From Eshraghiella sp050874365 (GTDB lineage Bacteria; Bacillota; Clostridia; Lachnospirales; Lachnospiraceae), in the NCBI GenBank assembly GCA_050874365.1, contig JBNMKN010000012.1, forward strand, positions 1 through 28,639: a DNA stretch of 28,639 nucleotides, written 5' to 3'. Position numbers and translations under genes: made by a program. This document shows positions 15,932-23,252 of the stretch, in pieces (the stretch's first letter is position 1; every line of letters begins with the position of its first letter). Below the pieces are notes generated by a model. The model saw only the letters and a program-made list of their open reading frames with translations, was not told the DNA's origin and made no database searches.

Positions 15932-17293
15932 ATGGATTTAACAGATAAGAAAATAGTTGTTGTAGGAACGGGAGTAAGCGGAATGGGAGCGGTAAAGCTT
16001 CTTTCAGAGACTTCGGCAGATATTACTTTATATGACGGTAACGATAAATTAGACAGGGATGAAGTTCTTAAAAAGATTCCCGATGACTGCGATTTAAGAC
16101 TTATAATCGGTGAAATGCCTGACGAGGTTGTCAAAGAGACGGATTTGCTTGTAATAAGTCCCGGAGTTCCGATAGACAGCGATATTGTTAAATTATTTGA
16201 AAAGGAAAATGTTCCGGTATGGGGAGAAATAGAACTTGCTTATAACTTTGAACAGGGAACTGTTTTTGCAATTACGGGAACTAACGGAAAAACAACTACC
16301 ACAACGCTTGTGGGTGAGATAATGAAAAAATATAACAATCAGACTTTTGTTGTGGGTAATATAGGTAATTCCTATACGGGGGAAGTTCTTAAGACAACAA
16401 AGGACAGCTATACCGTTGCTGAAATCAGCAGCTTCCAGCTTGAGACAATCAAGGAATTTGCACCAAAAGGAAGTGCAATCCTTAATATAACTCCGGACCA
16501 CCTTAACAGACACTACACCATGGAAAATTATGCAGCTGTCAAGGAGTCGATTACCAAGAACCAGTGGAAGGTCAGGGAGGATGATTACTGCGTTCTCAAT
16601 TATGATGATAAGCTTCTCAGGGAATTCGGTAAAACAATTAAGAATCCTGTATATTTTTCAAGAAAAGAAAAACCTTCCAAAGGAGCATATCTTGACGGCA
16701 GGATTATAAGATATTTTGACGGCAAAGATGATTATGAAGTGATGTCTGTAGACGATATGCACCTTTTCGGCAACCATAATTATGAAAATGTCATGGCGGC
16801 AGTCGCAATGACAATAGAAGCAGGAGTGCCTCTTGATATTATCACAAGCGTGATTAAAGATTTTATGGGTGTCGAACACAGAATCGAATATGTTAGAGAC
16901 AAAGACGGCGTAACCTATTATAATGATTCAAAGGGAACTAACCCGGACTCATCAATTAAGGCACTCGAAGCAATGTCAAGACCGACAATACTCATTGCCG
17001 GAGGATATGACAAACATTCGGAATTTGATGAATTTATTGAAGCATTTGATAATAAAGTAAAATTAATGGTATTGCTTGGACAGACGGCAGACCAGATAGA
17101 AGAAACCGCTGTCAGACACGGATTTACAAATATTGTGAAAACAGACAGCCTAGAAAATGCGGTAAAGATATGTGCTGAAAATGCAGTATCGGGTGATGTT
17201 GTATTGCTTTCACCTGCCTGTGCAAGCTGGGGTATGTTTAAAAATTATGAAGAAAGAGGAAAACTCTTTAAGGAATATGTCAACAGTTTATAA
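15932..17293 (+). CDS. murD: UDP-N-acetylmuramoyl-L-alanine--D-glutamate ligase
   Basis: Adds D-glutamate to UDP-MurNAc-L-Ala, an ATP-dependent cytosolic step of peptidoglycan precursor synthesis. It has 453 residues, standard. Domain 1 begins VVVGTGVSGMGAVKLL (UDP binding). The ATP loop is GTNGKTT (115-121), followed by ITPDHLNRH and GVEHRIEYV. The third domain carries YYNDSKGTNPDSS and ends in LSPACASWGMFKNYEERG. It starts one base after the preceding PBP stop, with GAGAAAGGACAG as ribosome binding site. It is the only Mur ligase here: mraY, which lies just before murD in Bacillus, is absent. Confidence 0.96.
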   Translation: MDLTDKKIVVVGTGVSGMGAVKLLSETSADITLYDGNDKLDRDEVLKKIPDDCDLRLIIGEMPDEVVKETDLLVISPGVPIDSDIVKLFEKENVPVWGEIELAYNFEQGTVFAITGTNGKTTTTTLVGEIMKKYNNQTFVVGNIGNSYTGEVLKTTKDSYTVAEISSFQLETIKEFAPKGSAILNITPDHLNRHYTMENYAAVKESITKNQWKVREDDYCVLNYDDKLLREFGKTIKNPVYFSRKEKPSKGAYLDGRIIRYFDGKDDYEVMSVDDMHLFGNHNYENVMAAVAMTIEAGVPLDIITSVIKDFMGVEHRIEYVRDKDGVTYYNDSKGTNPDSSIKALEAMSRPTILIAGGYDKHSEFDEFIEAFDNKVKLMVLLGQTADQIEETAVRHGFTNIVKTDSLENAVKICAENAVSGDVVLLSPACASWGMFKNYEERGKLFKEYVNSL

Positions 17294-17313
17294 AATTATG
17301 GGGAGATGGACTT

Positions 17314-18489
17314 ATGAAAAAGCCTGAATTGACCAAAAAAGGACAGTTTTTTGACTATAGTACCTTGATAATTGTATTTGTGCTTCTGGCTTTCGGACTT
17401 GTTATGATTTTCAGTACGAGTTCGTACAGTGCGGCGGCTACATACGGGGATTCTGCATTTTATTTTAAGAAACAGCTTATGGCAACTGTTCTTGGACTTG
17501 CAGCCATGATGATTATGTCATTTATACCGTATCAGAAGATATACAGATTTGCCGTACCCGTTTATGTGATTGCACTTCTGACAGTTTTTCTTGTAAAAAC
17601 AGGTCTTGGTCTTGACGTAAAAGGTGCGACAAGATGGGTTAAAATAGGTCCGTTATCATTTCAGCCGGCAGAAGCTGTCAAACTGGGAACTATAATTATG
17701 CTTGCGGCATTTGCTTCTTTCAGCGGTAAATACATGGCAAAGGCAAGGCAGAATATTTTTTTCCTGATAATAGCACTGATACCTACACTGCTGTTGTTTG
17801 TTATAACCAACAACTTAAGTTCCGCTATAATAGTGCTTGGAATTGCCTATATAATGCTTATCGTATCCAATCCGAGACCGAAGTGGATATACGTTGTAAG
17901 CATAATTGGCGTTGTGGCTGTGACGGCACTCCTTATATATGTGTTTAACAATCTTGACCCGACATCCGATTCCAACTTCCGTTTTAAACGTCTTTTTGCA
18001 TGGCGTGACCCTGAACATTTTGCGTCAGAGACAGGTTATCAGACATTACAGGCAATGTATGCCATCGGTTCAGGCGGTTTCTTTGGAAAAGGGCTTGGCA
18101 ACAGTATCCAGAAACTGGGATTTATTCCTGAAGCCCATAACGATATGATTTTTTCCATTGTATGTGAAGAATTGGGATTATTCGGTGCAATCTGCATCAT
18201 AATACTTTTTATTCTTCTCATATATCGTTTTATGGTGGTTGCCAACAATGCACCGGATTTATTCGGTTCATTGCTTGTGGTAGGCGTGCTTGCCCATATA
18301 AGCATCCAGGTAATCCTTAATATAGCGGTTGTAACCAATACAATACCGAATACCGGTATATCTCTTCCTTTTATAAGTTACGGAGGAACTTCTGTGTGCT
18401 TCCTGCTTGTGGAGATAGGAATTGTATTAAATGTCTCAAGGCAGATAAGGGTTCCTGTATATACAACCAATAACAGGCGTGGTGGATGA
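17314..18489 (+). CDS. ftsW: SEDS peptidoglycan glycosyltransferase FtsW/SpoVE
   Basis: A polytopic membrane polymerase that joins lipid II into glycan strands and works with a class B PBP. It has 391 residues and about ten membrane helices. Family motifs: FSTSSYSAA after helix 1, GATRWVKIGPLSFQPAEAVKLG, GKGLGNSIQKLGFIPEAHNDMIFSIVCEELG (outer loop with the conserved acidic residue) and GISLPFISYGGTS. GGGGAGATGGACTT precedes the ATG. The cluster holds two class B PBPs but one SEDS gene, so either this protein serves both PBPs or a second partner lies elsewhere. FtsW versus SpoVE cannot be decided from sequence alone. Confidence 0.93.
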   Translation: MKKPELTKKGQFFDYSTLIIVFVLLAFGLVMIFSTSSYSAAATYGDSAFYFKKQLMATVLGLAAMMIMSFIPYQKIYRFAVPVYVIALLTVFLVKTGLGLDVKGATRWVKIGPLSFQPAEAVKLGTIIMLAAFASFSGKYMAKARQNIFFLIIALIPTLLLFVITNNLSSAIIVLGIAYIMLIVSNPRPKWIYVVSIIGVVAVTALLIYVFNNLDPTSDSNFRFKRLFAWRDPEHFASETGYQTLQAMYAIGSGGFFGKGLGNSIQKLGFIPEAHNDMIFSIVCEELGLFGAICIIILFILLIYRFMVVANNAPDLFGSLLVVGVLAHISIQVILNIAVVTNTIPNTGISLPFISYGGTSVCFLLVEIGIVLNVSRQIRVPVYTTNNRRGG

Positions 18490-18490
18490 T

Positions 18491-19222
18491 ATGAGAAAAC
18501 GTAGAAAGAGAAAAAAATGGTGGATTCCCATAATAATCCTTTTAGCTGCGGCAGTGGGAATCTTCTTTTTCGGGAGAAAATATTTCCAAATAAAAGAAAT
18601 CAATATTTCAGGAAGCGATAAGTATACATACGAAGAACTTTATAATTATATTTTCAAAGACCGTAACGATAAAAACATGATTTTGTTTAAGTACACGGAC
18701 AAGAAAGCACCGAAACCGGAAATACCTTTTATTGCCAAAACGGTGATTGATATTAAGTGGCCTTCAACCATTAATATAACGGTTTACGAAAAAAGTATAA
18801 TAGGATATGTATATTATTACGGTTCATATATGTACTTTGACAAAGACGGTACCGTGGTGGAAAGCTCATACGAGCTTATTGACGGTATTCCTGAAATCAA
18901 GGGACTGACCTATAATCATATTGTTCTGAATGAGAAGCTGGATGTTAATGTTCCGGAGGTGTTCGGAGCTATAATGGATTTAAAACAATACCTTGACAAA
19001 TATAACATTGATATTGATGAAATCGATGTGGATGATGACCTTGAACTTTCAGTTAAAATAGGAGACATTAAAGTGCTTCTTGGTAACGACAGCGTTATGT
19101 TAAGCGAAAAAATCTATGAACTAAGCTGTATGATTCCGAAATTCGGAGATAAAAGCGGTACTCTTGATATGAGAGAGTATTCAAAGGACAGCAAATATGT
19201 TATTTTAATGGAAGATAAGTGA
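18491..19222 (+). CDS. divIB: Cell division protein DivIB/FtsQ
   Basis: A bitopic divisome protein that binds FtsL/DivIC outside the membrane. With the ATG at 18491 it has 243 residues: a very basic start (MRKRRKRKKWW), a membrane helix (about 12-30), a POTRA domain opening FQIKEINISGSDKYTYEEL, and the FtsQ/DivIB beta domain. A GTG at 18479, inside ftsW, would add four residues, but the GGTGG sequence ahead of 18491 fits the ATG better. It begins one base after the ftsW stop, so the pair is coupled. The gene is followed by a separate promoter for ftsZ. Confidence 0.88.
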   Translation: MRKRRKRKKWWIPIIILLAAAVGIFFFGRKYFQIKEINISGSDKYTYEELYNYIFKDRNDKNMILFKYTDKKAPKPEIPFIAKTVIDIKWPSTINITVYEKSIIGYVYYYGSYMYFDKDGTVVESSYELIDGIPEIKGLTYNHIVLNEKLDVNVPEVFGAIMDLKQYLDKYNIDIDEIDVDDDLELSVKIGDIKVLLGNDSVMLSEKIYELSCMIPKFGDKSGTLDMREYSKDSKYVILMEDK

Positions 19223-19241
19223 TAAAAAATACAATTTCGTA

Positions 19242-19270
19242 TTGATATTTTTTGAAAAAAATACTATATT
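19242..19270 (+). promoter_or_regulatory. Sigma-A promoter of ftsZ
   Basis: TTGATA (19242-19247), a 17-bp spacer and TATATT (19265-19270) in the gap after divIB. The transcript would start near 19277, 26 bases before the ftsZ start. This lets ftsZ be made at a higher level than the upstream genes. Confidence 0.65.
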
Positions 19271-19302
19271 ATTATTATGTTGGTTTAGAGGAGGATAGGA
19301 CC

Positions 19303-20472
19303 TTGTTAGAAATAGTGACTAATGAGACTAATGCATCAGCAAGAATAATCGTTGTTGGTGTTGGCGGCGCAGGTAATAATGCCGTTAATAGAATGATAGA
19401 AGAGAAAATTGTAGGCGTTGAGTTTGTAGGCGTTAATACAGACAAGCAGGTGCTCAAGCTTTGTAATTCACCTGTTGTAATTCAGATTGGCGAGAAGCTT
19501 ACCAAGGGTCTTGGCGCAGGAGCTAAGCCTGAAGTTGGTGAGAAGGCAGCCGAAGAAAGTTATGAAGAACTTACAGAAGCACTCAAGGGAGCAGATATGG
19601 TATTTGTTACCTGTGGAATGGGTGGCGGAACCGGAACAGGTGCAGCACCTATTGTTGCTAAGATTGCTAAGGATATGGGTATCCTTACTGTAGGCGTTGT
19701 TACTAAGCCATTTAAGTTTGAAGCTAAGACAAGAATGACTAATGCCCTGGCAGGAATTGAGAAGCTTAAGGAGAATGTTGATACATTAATTGTTATTCCT
19801 AATGACAGACTCCTTGATATAATTGACAAGAAGACAACTTTACCTGATGCCCTTAAGAAGGCTGATGAAGTTTTACAGCAGGCAGTACAGGGAATTACAG
19901 ACCTTATTAATGTTCCGGGTCTTATTAACCTTGACTTCGCAGATGTCCAGACTGTAATGAAGGATAAGGGTATTGCCCATATCGGTATCGGACAGGCTAC
20001 AGGTGATGACAAGGCTATTGAAGCTGTTAAGATGGCAGTTGCCAGCCCACTTCTTGAGACTACTATTGAAGGTGCTTCACACGTTATCATCAATGTAAGT
20101 GGTGATATCGGACTTATGGAAGCCAGTGAAGCAGCAGATTACATACAGGAACTTGCAGGCGAGACAGCCAATATTATCTTTGGTGCTAAGTATGATGACT
20201 CAATGCCTGACCAGGTTACAATTACAGTAATTGCTACAGGTCTTGATGAGGAGGCTGCTCCAAGTCCGGCTAAGGCAATGGCAGGATTTAACTATACACC
20301 TTCAACACCTGTCAGACCGGCTTCAACACCATCTTACCGTCCTGTAACTTCAAGCAATGATACAACAAGACGTGAGATTCCGGGTCTTGCAAGACCGGGC
20401 AAGGTTGAACCTACTGTAGAAGAAAAGGAAATCAAGATTCCTAACTTCCTTACAAGCAGAAGAAATAAATAG
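19303..20472 (+). CDS. ftsZ: Cell division GTPase FtsZ
   Basis: The tubulin-like GTPase that forms the cytokinetic ring. I start it at TTG 19303, which has AGAGGAGGA 7 bases upstream; an earlier in-frame TTG at 19252 lies inside the promoter and has no ribosome site. This gives 389 residues. Seen: VGVGGAGNNAVNRM (nucleotide loop, about 18-31), tubulin signature GGGTGTG (107-113), T7 loop NLDFAD (209-214) with the GTP-hydrolysing Asp pair, a variable linker (about 318-370) and the conserved C-terminal peptide EIKIPNFLTSRR, which binds membrane anchors. ftsA is not adjacent, so the anchor must be FtsA or SepF encoded elsewhere. Confidence 0.97.
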   Translation: MLEIVTNETNASARIIVVGVGGAGNNAVNRMIEEKIVGVEFVGVNTDKQVLKLCNSPVVIQIGEKLTKGLGAGAKPEVGEKAAEESYEELTEALKGADMVFVTCGMGGGTGTGAAPIVAKIAKDMGILTVGVVTKPFKFEAKTRMTNALAGIEKLKENVDTLIVIPNDRLLDIIDKKTTLPDALKKADEVLQQAVQGITDLINVPGLINLDFADVQTVMKDKGIAHIGIGQATGDDKAIEAVKMAVASPLLETTIEGASHVIINVSGDIGLMEASEAADYIQELAGETANIIFGAKYDDSMPDQVTITVIATGLDEEAAPSPAKAMAGFNYTPSTPVRPASTPSYRPVTSSNDTTRREIPGLARPGKVEPTVEEKEIKIPNFLTSRRNK

Positions 20473-20487
20473 TTGTAACGAATATGC

Positions 20488-20519
20488 ATCCCTCCGGAGT
20501 TATTTCCGGGGGGATTTTT
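20488..20519 (+). terminator. Intrinsic terminator after ftsZ
   Basis: ATCCCTCCGG pairs with CCGGGGGGAT (10 bp, one G-T pair) around an 8-base loop, followed by TTTTTA. It closes the cell-wall cluster and marks the left limit of the accessory island. Confidence 0.88.
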
Positions 20520-20550
20520 ATAAGCAAGAACAGTAGTTCGGAAAATTTAT

Positions 20551-20579
20551 TTGACATTAAAACAACTGAATGTTAATAT
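20551..20579 (+). promoter_or_regulatory. Strong sigma-A promoter of the accessory island
   Basis: A perfect TTGACA (20551-20556), 17-bp spacer and TAATAT (20574-20579). The transcript would start near 20586, leaving a 230-base leader before the first gene. Confidence 0.7.
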
Positions 20580-20817
20580 ACTATCAGAAGGTGATGCCGA
20601 TAGACGGTCAGCCTTAAAGAAAAGTGATTAATAATAACCACAATATGGGTTTAAATGAGTGATTATAAGTGGTTCGGTTGTGAGTAAAAAATAAAATAAT
20701 GTATTTATGGAATGGGTGGTTGAAACTTTTAGAACTTTTATGAAAAATGAAATGATTTGAAAATGTAGATATAACATTATTTTAATATAAAATTGAGCCA
20801 AAGGTGGGAGAGACTGA
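20580..20817 (+). other. Long AT-rich leader of the island transcript
   Basis: About 230 bases between the promoter and the first gene hold no gene I can support. A 7-codon frame (20594-20617, MPIDGQP) begins right on an AAGGTG and could be a leader peptide or a gene remnant. I find no T-run terminator and no riboswitch family I recognise. Confidence 0.4.
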
Positions 20818-21249
20818 GTGTGTTACAGTGACAATTATTTTACCATTAACACAGAAGATAAGGCAAAAGAATTTGGATTGGCAATTATAAAGGCAGTGAA
20901 AAAAACGCATACAATAGCAAATAAGTGTAAGAAACTTACAGAAGAATTGGATATCGCTAAAAAATGTAATGATAAAGATTATGTGGTATACGTATTACAA
21001 AAGTACATAAACCAATATAAAAATTTATTAGAAAAGCGAAATATGATTCGGATATGTTTAATTAGTGGACAAGAGTATAATAAATTAAATATTGAGTACT
21101 GGATAGAACAGTTGAATATTATGAAACAGTTTATATATTTATTTGAAGCACAGAAATCAATTGAAAAAGAAACTATTAAGCAATGTTTGAAAAAGATATT
21201 AACGCTTAATGGAAAATTTGCTAGAGAAGAAATTGATAAGTATTGTTAA
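20818..21249 (+). CDS. Hypothetical helical protein, first gene of the R-M island
   Basis: I do not recognise this 143-residue protein. It starts at GTG 20818, supported by AGGTGGGAG upstream. It looks all-helical: Lys/Glu-rich amphipathic segments (KAVKKTHTIANKCKKLTEELDIAKKC, split about 27-52, and 85-140), with no signal peptide or membrane helix. Five of its residues are Cys. A/T-rich codons set it apart from the core genes to the left. It lies 52 bp before the DUF2971 gene in the same direction and probably on one transcript with it. A role as regulator, antitoxin-like partner or passenger cannot be separated from sequence. Confidence 0.6.
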   Translation: MCYSDNYFTINTEDKAKEFGLAIIKAVKKTHTIANKCKKLTEELDIAKKCNDKDYVVYVLQKYINQYKNLLEKRNMIRICLISGQEYNKLNIEYWIEQLNIMKQFIYLFEAQKSIEKETIKQCLKKILTLNGKFAREEIDKYC

Positions 21250-21301
21250 ATAATCCTTATATTTATAGAATGTGAATTTACAAATAGGAGTATTTTTGAT
21301 A

Positions 21302-22147
21302 ATGGATATATATAGAATTATTAGTTTAGAAGCATTTGTAGATTTGTTACATAATAAAAGAGAACGCTATGTACGACCTACTACATGGGATGATAATTAT
21401 GAAGGATATTTGTTTAGTAAAATTGAAAATAAAGAGGATAGACGAAAAATAATAGAGGAAATGTATTATAATGTCTGTCCAAGAAATTATTATGCGACGA
21501 TAAATAATTTGTTTAAGTTAGAACATAGTAAATATTTCGTATATGGTCAATGTTGGTCTACTTTATTTGATAGCGATGCCCTATGGAGAATATATTCATA
21601 TAATAATCATGCAATTCAAATTAAAACAACCAATAGCATAATAGAGAATATGTTAAAATCAAATCCTGATGTTTCACATGATATTAGAGAAGTAAAATAT
21701 GATGTTGAACCTGAAAATGATTTAGTGAAAAAACAGATATTACAGGTAAAAGAAAACCAAAAGGTATATGAACCATTTTTTCACAAGCGAAAAGCGTTTA
21801 AACACGAAGCTGAAGTCAGGGTATTAATCGATGATAAAAGATGGTATAAAGCATCATGGATGAGAAATTTTGAGGCAAAATGGAAAATAGATGAAAAAAT
21901 GCAAGAGTTTTCAGAAGATATAGATAGAATAAATGAAATAGAAAAAAGATTAGAAGTATGTATGGGACGATGGGCAGAAAAAGAACTTTGTGTTAATTAC
22001 TATCAGCCAATAAAAAGCTTGAACAGGTATATATCAGGGGTTAGGGTTCATCCAATGGCAGAGAAGTGGTATGTAGAACTCATACAAGGATTATGCCAAA
22101 AAGAAGAAATAAAATTTGAAGGGCGGTCAAATTTATATGGGATGTGA
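21302..22147 (+). CDS. DUF2971 family protein
   Basis: The pattern fits DUF2971: an opening IYRIISLEAFVDLL and YVRPTTWDDNYEG (the family's 'N/D-D-P/N-x-E' box), a middle YGQCWSTLFDSDALWRIYSYNNHAIQIK (C-W/F-S... W...Y...H-A-I), and late HKRKAFKHEAEVRVLI (F-x-x-E-x-E-x-R). With ATG 21302 (AGGAG 11 bases upstream) it has 281 residues; a TTG at 21296 and a GTG at 21272 are alternative starts. No signal or membrane segment. The biochemical function of the family is unknown to me. Members often turn up in variable islands, and here it lies immediately before a restriction-modification pair, so a defence-related role is possible but unproven. Confidence 0.7.
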   Translation: MDIYRIISLEAFVDLLHNKRERYVRPTTWDDNYEGYLFSKIENKEDRRKIIEEMYYNVCPRNYYATINNLFKLEHSKYFVYGQCWSTLFDSDALWRIYSYNNHAIQIKTTNSIIENMLKSNPDVSHDIREVKYDVEPENDLVKKQILQVKENQKVYEPFFHKRKAFKHEAEVRVLIDDKRWYKASWMRNFEAKWKIDEKMQEFSEDIDRINEIEKRLEVCMGRWAEKELCVNYYQPIKSLNRYISGVRVHPMAEKWYVELIQGLCQKEEIKFEGRSNLYGM

Positions 22148-22332
22148 TTCAAAAATGGTATAACTTTTGATTATTATAACATTGCACGTAGAAACATATT
22201 TATGAATTATAATTAGTAAGTCAAAACTACTGTGGAGAAAAGTTTTAAAATATGATAGAATATACCATAATGTTTATACATGTAAGTTCATTAATATAAA
22301 CAGTCCTATATAAATGCTTAGAGGTGAATAAA
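22148..22332 (+). other. Intergenic gap before the methyltransferase, with inverted repeat
   Basis: A 185-bp AT-rich gap. GTTTATA (22272-22278) and TATAAAC (22295-22301) form a spaced 7-bp inverted repeat 31 bases ahead of the methyltransferase start. It could be an operator or chance in AT-rich DNA. I see no convincing promoter or terminator. Confidence 0.3.
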
Positions 22333-23238
22333 ATGTTGGAGTTGTTTAATGATATAGATTTTGAGTATGTAAATTCTGAGGATTCGATGATAATTCTTGA
22401 TGATTGTATTAATGCATTGGGTAAGATGAAAGAGAAATCTGTAGACATGATATTTGCAGATCCACCATATAATCTAGGAAAGAATTTCGGAAACAATAGC
22501 GATAATTGGAGCGATAGAAAAAAATACTTAGAATGGTGCTATAAATGGATAGATGAATGCTTTAGAATCTTAAAAGATGATGGGACATTCTATATAATGA
22601 ATTCGACTCAGAATATGCCATATATATCTGTATATTTACAGGAAAACTATTATGTGATTAATGACATTGTATGGACGTATGACAGTTCTGGTGTACAATC
22701 GAAAAGAAAGTTTGGCTCGTTGTATGAACCTATAATTATGGCAACAAAGAGTGCAAAGGCGAAATATACGTTTAATTATCAGGACATACTTGTTGAGGCA
22801 AAAACGGGTGCAAAGAGAGGATTAATTGACTATCGGAAGAATCCTCCACAACCGTATAATACGCAGAAGGTTCCTGGAAACGTGTGGGAATTTCCTAGAG
22901 TAAGGTATAAGATGAAAGAATATGAAAATCATCCTTCACAAAAGCCGATTGTTTTATTGGAACGAATAATAAAAGCATCTAGTAATAAGGGCGAAATAGT
23001 GCTTGATCCATTTGGAGGCACTTTTTCTACTTGTGCTGTTGCACATGATATGGGGAGAAAAACTATAGGCATAGATATTAATAGAGATTATTTTAAAATA
23101 GGTGTTCGCAGGACTGGAATTTCGGATGAATATGATGGTGAAAAGCTAGTTCAGGATCGAAGTCGAAAAACGAAGAATAAATCAAAAAAGTCTAGACAGA
23201 CTGAGAGCCTGCCTGGTCAGATCGTTATAAATTGGTAA
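22333..23238 (+). CDS. Adenine-specific DNA methyltransferase, YhdJ-like (type II R-M)
   Basis: An N6-adenine methyltransferase of the beta class by motif order: catalytic DPPY (43-46) near the N-terminus, target recognition region in the middle, and SAM-binding DPFGGT (225-230) after HPSQKP (200-205). Long stretches match my memory of E. coli YhdJ (M.EcoKII, target ATGCAT): FADPPYN.GKNF, YIMNST.NMP, YDSSGVQ.K, LVEAKTG..R.LIDYRKN and PPQPYN.QKVPGNVW. The target is therefore predicted to be ATGCAT. ATG 22333 follows AGAGGTGA; the length is 301 residues with a basic C-terminal tail. The endonuclease gene starts 14 bp after the stop, so the pair is a compact type II system. It carries one ATGCAT itself (22412). 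Confidence 0.9.
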   Translation: MLELFNDIDFEYVNSEDSMIILDDCINALGKMKEKSVDMIFADPPYNLGKNFGNNSDNWSDRKKYLEWCYKWIDECFRILKDDGTFYIMNSTQNMPYISVYLQENYYVINDIVWTYDSSGVQSKRKFGSLYEPIIMATKSAKAKYTFNYQDILVEAKTGAKRGLIDYRKNPPQPYNTQKVPGNVWEFPRVRYKMKEYENHPSQKPIVLLERIIKASSNKGEIVLDPFGGTFSTCAVAHDMGRKTIGIDINRDYFKIGVRRTGISDEYDGEKLVQDRSRKTKNKSKKSRQTESLPGQIVINW

Positions 23239-23252
23239 TAGGAGTAAGGAAT

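Noticed and set aside
19560..20093. 177-codon minus-strand frame opposite ftsZ
   Set aside because: Shadow of a highly conserved gene; no promoter or ribosome site.
20594..20617. Seven-codon frame MPIDGQP as a gene
   Set aside because: The ribosome-site-like AAGGTG touches the ATG, and the peptide is too short to support; kept only as a note in the leader entry.
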